In this document: positions 61,901-64,000 of the stretch, in pieces | Layout of the letters: every line of letters begins with the position of its first letter | Numbering within the stretch: position 1 is the first letter of the stretch | NCBI GenBank assembly: GCA_026713105.1 | Contig: JAPOPC010000056.1 | Span: 1-64,000, forward strand | Direction of reading: 5' to 3' | DNA from: Acidimicrobiaceae bacterium | Lineage (GTDB): Bacteria; Actinomycetota; Acidimicrobiia; Acidimicrobiales; Poriferisodalaceae | Length of the DNA: 64,000 nucleotides | The notes under the pieces: model-generated | What the model saw: only the letters and a program-made list of their open reading frames with translations | Told to the model about the DNA's origin: nothing | The model's database searches: none | Position numbers and translations under genes: made by a program

Positions 61901-62655
61901 GCCCGCTGCTGTTCTTGGCCATTGCGATCGTGGTGCCGCTGTTGGGGATGCTGGTGCTGGGCGTGGGCGCTCGCATCAAGAACCAGAAGGTGACCGACGA
62001 CGAGACGGAGCCGTTCCGGCGCCGGTTGGCGTCGCTTACGCCTCGGTCGCCGTCTGGGCGACTGCCGGGCACACCAGGATTGGCGAGGGCGATGCGACGG
62101 CTCCGGGGTTCAGGCGACACCATCGAGGCCGAGATCGACGCAGGCGCCAACGCAGCAACCAACGCAGCAGCGGGCGCAGCAACCAGCGCAGCAACCGGCG
62201 TAGCAGCGGGCGCAGCAACCGGCGCAGCAACCAGCGCAGCAGCGGGCGCAGCAACCGGCGCAGCAGGCGACGCGGCGGTGCCGGTCGATGCCCCCGCAGC
62301 AGCCCGCGGGCATCGGACAAAGCCGACCACAGCCAGCATCCGGTTGATCGAGCGCGACTATTCGGTACCGCAACTGCCACCGTTCAACGTGAGCAATCCC
62401 AGGCCCGCGGCGCCGGCAAACACCCCAAACGTGCTCGTGATCGGCAACGGACCCGACGGGCTGCAATCAGCGGCCCACGCAGCTCAGCAACCGCAGTCGG
62501 CGGCACGCCGCCACGACGCCGAAGACCACCCACCGCACGGCCACGCAGGCACCGATGAGGAAAACAGCCAACGTCTCTCACCCGGCCTGCGCCCACCGCC
62601 CAGCGGCTCGCCGCCAGGTGTGTCTCGCAACCAGAGGCGTCGTCCTGGCTCGTGA
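61897..62655 (+). CDS. Membrane protein with Ala/Gly/Thr repeats, function unknown
   Basis: The 252-residue protein has one N-terminal helix (LLFLAIAIVVPLLGMLVLGV), then ~45 basic residues, then a block of Ala-Gly-Thr repeats (residues ~85-130, units such as GAATGAATS) encoded by 12-bp repeats GCAGCAACCGGC at 62140-62270, and a Pro/His-rich C-terminus. ATG overlaps the moaE stop as ATGA. The C-terminus overlaps the start of mreB, which is unusual if mreB begins at 62618. Confidence 0.6.
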   Translation: MSPLLFLAIAIVVPLLGMLVLGVGARIKNQKVTDDETEPFRRRLASLTPRSPSGRLPGTPGLARAMRRLRGSGDTIEAEIDAGANAATNAAAGAATSAATGVAAGAATGAATSAAAGAATGAAGDAAVPVDAPAAARGHRTKPTTASIRLIERDYSVPQLPPFNVSNPRPAAPANTPNVLVIGNGPDGLQSAAHAAQQPQSAARRHDAEDHPPHGHAGTDEENSQRLSPGLRPPPSGSPPGVSRNQRRRPGS

Positions 62656-63649
62656 CCTCGCGATCGATCTCGGCACCGCGAACACGCTGGTGTACGAGCG
62701 GGGGCGTGGCATCGTGTTCAACGAGCCGTCTGTCATCGCGCTCAATGAGCGTTCTGGCGACGTGCTGTCTGTCGGGCGCGAAGCCTGGCAGATGATCGGG
62801 CGCACGCCCAGCTACATCATTGCTGCACGGCCGCTTCGCAACGGCGCCATCACCGACTTCGACGTCACCCAGCGAATGATCCGGCTCATCCTGCAGGGCG
62901 TGGGCGTGGGCCGCTTCGGCCGGACCCGTGTCGCAGTCTGTGTGCCGTCGCTCATCACGCCGGTCGAACGGCGAGCGGTGATCGAGGCCGCACGGCGGGC
63001 CGGTGCGTCCGATGTCCGGCTCATCGAGCAGCCGATCGCCGCGGCCATCGGCACCGGCTTGCCGATCCACGAGCCGACCGGCTCGCTTGTCATCGACATC
63101 GGCGGCGGCACCGCCGAGATCGCCATGGTGTCATTGGGCGGCTTGGTGTCGCTGCGTGCGGTTCGTGTCGGGTCGTTCGACTTCGACTCTGCGTTGATGA
63201 GCTACGCACGGCGTGCGCACGGCATAGCAATCGGTGAACGCACGGCCGAAGAACTGAAGATCAGCATCGGCTCGGCATGGCCGATCGATGACAAGTTCGA
63301 CGCCGAGGTGAAGGGCCGTGACCTGACGACGGGGCTGCCCCGCACCTTCGTCATCACGCCGACCGAAGTGCGCTCCGCGCTGGCTGACACGGTGGACCTC
63401 ATGGTGGAAGCCGTGCTGGAGTGCTTGGGCGAGGCGCCGCCCGAACTGGCGCAGGACCTCATCCACACTGGCGCCCTGATGGTCGGCGGCGGTTCGCTGC
63501 TGCGAGGCCTGGACCAGCGCATCGCGTCGGAGGCACGTGTGCCCGTACTGCGCTCGGAGTCGCCGCTCGAGACCGTCGTGCTCGGTGCCGGCCGGGCGCT
63601 CGAGAACTTCGAGTCGCTCCACGCCTCGCACACAATCCCCGGCCGCTAG
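62618..63649 (+). CDS. mreB: MreB-like cell-shape actin
   Basis: The ~343-residue actin-fold ATPase reads LAIDLGTANTLVYERGRG (phosphate 1), VLSVGREAWQMIGRTP, VAVCVPSLITPVERRAVIEA, AAAIGTGLPIHEPTGSLVIDIGGGTAE (phosphate 2, quoted in part), and LMVGGGSLLRGLDQ. It organises wall synthesis at the membrane. Start is uncertain: GTG at 62618 or ATG at 62555 extend beyond the usual N-terminus; no ATG/GTG lies nearer. mreC, which often follows, is not seen before the window ends. Confidence 0.88.
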   Translation: MCLATRGVVLARDLAIDLGTANTLVYERGRGIVFNEPSVIALNERSGDVLSVGREAWQMIGRTPSYIIAARPLRNGAITDFDVTQRMIRLILQGVGVGRFGRTRVAVCVPSLITPVERRAVIEAARRAGASDVRLIEQPIAAAIGTGLPIHEPTGSLVIDIGGGTAEIAMVSLGGLVSLRAVRVGSFDFDSALMSYARRAHGIAIGERTAEELKISIGSAWPIDDKFDAEVKGRDLTTGLPRTFVITPTEVRSALADTVDLMVEAVLECLGEAPPELAQDLIHTGALMVGGGSLLRGLDQRIASEARVPVLRSESPLETVVLGAGRALENFESLHASHTIPGR

Positions 63650-63747
63650 CGCGGGCTGCCGGCGTTCTACCGCTGCGGCGGGGCACGCTGGTTGGGTGCG
63701 CTCACCGGATCACTGTTCTTGAGATCACCGTTCTTGGGATCGCTGTT

Positions 63748-64000
63748 CATGGGATCACTCTTTCGCGGGGGTGTGACACGACCGGGCGTGCGGGTGGCGA
63801 CGCGGCTGGGCGTGCGGGGTGTGACACGACCGGGGGTGCGGGTGGCGACGCGGCTGGGCGTGCGGGGTGTGACACGACCGGGGGTGCGGGCGGTGACGCG
63901 GCTGGCCGTGCGGGTGGCGACGCGGCTGGGCGTGCGGGGTGTGACACGACCGGGGGTGCGGGCGGTGACGCGGCTGGGCGTGCGGGGTGTGACACGACCG
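63748..64000 (+). CDS. Possible partial repeat-encoded protein running off the window
   Basis: A plus-strand frame is open from ATG at 63748 to the window end, and back to the mreB stop. It begins MGSLFRGGVTRPG and then repeats eight-residue units (VTRPGVRV, ATRLGVRG). Upstream, 15-bp repeats encode SLF/SPF-like triplets. The minus strand is also open, so coding is not certain. Confidence 0.25.
63772..64000. repeat. 24-bp tandem repeat array at window end
   Basis: Two alternating 24-bp units, TGTGACACGACCGGGGGTGC plus GGGT and GGCGACGCGGCTGGGCGTGC plus GGGG, repeat from 63772 to the end. The first unit begins at 63772, 63820, 63868, 63940 and 63988. Because 24 is a multiple of three, all frames without stops remain open. 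The array continues beyond the window. Confidence 0.85.

Noticed and set aside
60423-62339. Long N-terminal extension of the DUF2342-like protein
   Set aside because: The extension is antisense to the epimerase, moaE and Ala-rich genes and reads as low-complexity Arg/Pro/His; GTG at 60422 gives a normal N-terminus.
63772-64000. Regular repeats resembling a CRISPR array
   Set aside because: The units are contiguous 24-bp blocks with no unique spacers, and no cas genes are in the window.

Overview
The window is high-GC chromosomal DNA from an actinobacterium. Three WhiB-type regulators, an orphan GlnR-type regulator beside two glutamine synthetases, a HrdB/SigA-like sigma factor, menaquinone (Men) genes, an acyl-CoA carboxylase with a tiny epsilon-like subunit and an actinobacterial Tad pilus locus all point there. 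The class Acidimicrobiia is my best guess from gene content, but nothing seen here proves it. The DNA is mostly core metabolism packed on both strands, with many overlapping start/stop junctions. I see no prophage, insertion sequence or CRISPR array.

Layout. (1) 1-8.7 kb: menaquinone synthesis on the minus strand (menC; then a protein with a MerR-type DNA-binding region joined to isochorismate synthase, menD, menH), with cytidine deaminase, two unknown genes and a divergent TetR gene. (2) 8.8-20.4 kb: an MttB-like methyltransferase, an acyl-CoA synthetase, a 5'-3' exonuclease, acyl-CoA carboxylase beta plus a small epsilon-like subunit, a CoA-transferase, an HTTM-DCC membrane protein pair and an ethylmalonyl-CoA-mutase-like B12 enzyme. 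(3) 20.6-28 kb: Aat, cyclophilin, LysC-Asd, a hydroxyisobutyrate-dehydrogenase-like enzyme, tRNA-Pro, a lone receiver domain, an NfeD-like protein and a WhiB. (4) 28.4-31.4 kb: selA-selB. The matching selenocysteine tRNA (anticodon UCA) lies at 44.2 kb. (5) 31.8-37.3 kb: Nudix hydrolase, Mrp ATPase, IscA-type carrier, a compact Fe-S/molybdenum hydroxylase fusion, PPOX and RidA. (6) 37.5-44 kb: glnA-glnR, glnII, nadE and a sigma factor. (7) 44.4-49.5 kb: Tad pilus genes, a WhiB and TatA. (8) 50.7-57.7 kb: pstSCAB-phoU-phoR-phoP behind a PHO-box-like repeat. (9) 57.8-64 kb: an MFS transporter, a DUF2342-like protein, an epimerase, MoaE, a repeat-rich membrane protein, MreB and a 24-bp tandem repeat running off the end.

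Most striking points: the MerR-isochorismate synthase fusion; two families of dispersed long-hairpin repeats whose arms change together between copies, one copy lying inside the menD reading frame; a shortened Fe-S/Mo hydroxylase in a window that also carries selA, selB, tRNA-Sec and moaE; a SelB whose G4 motif is altered; and a 154-bp tandem duplication of the tadC 3' end.

All family assignments come from reading motifs by eye, and no database search was run. Start codons were chosen from ribosome-binding sites, overlaps and the usual N-termini of each family, and are marked where uncertain.
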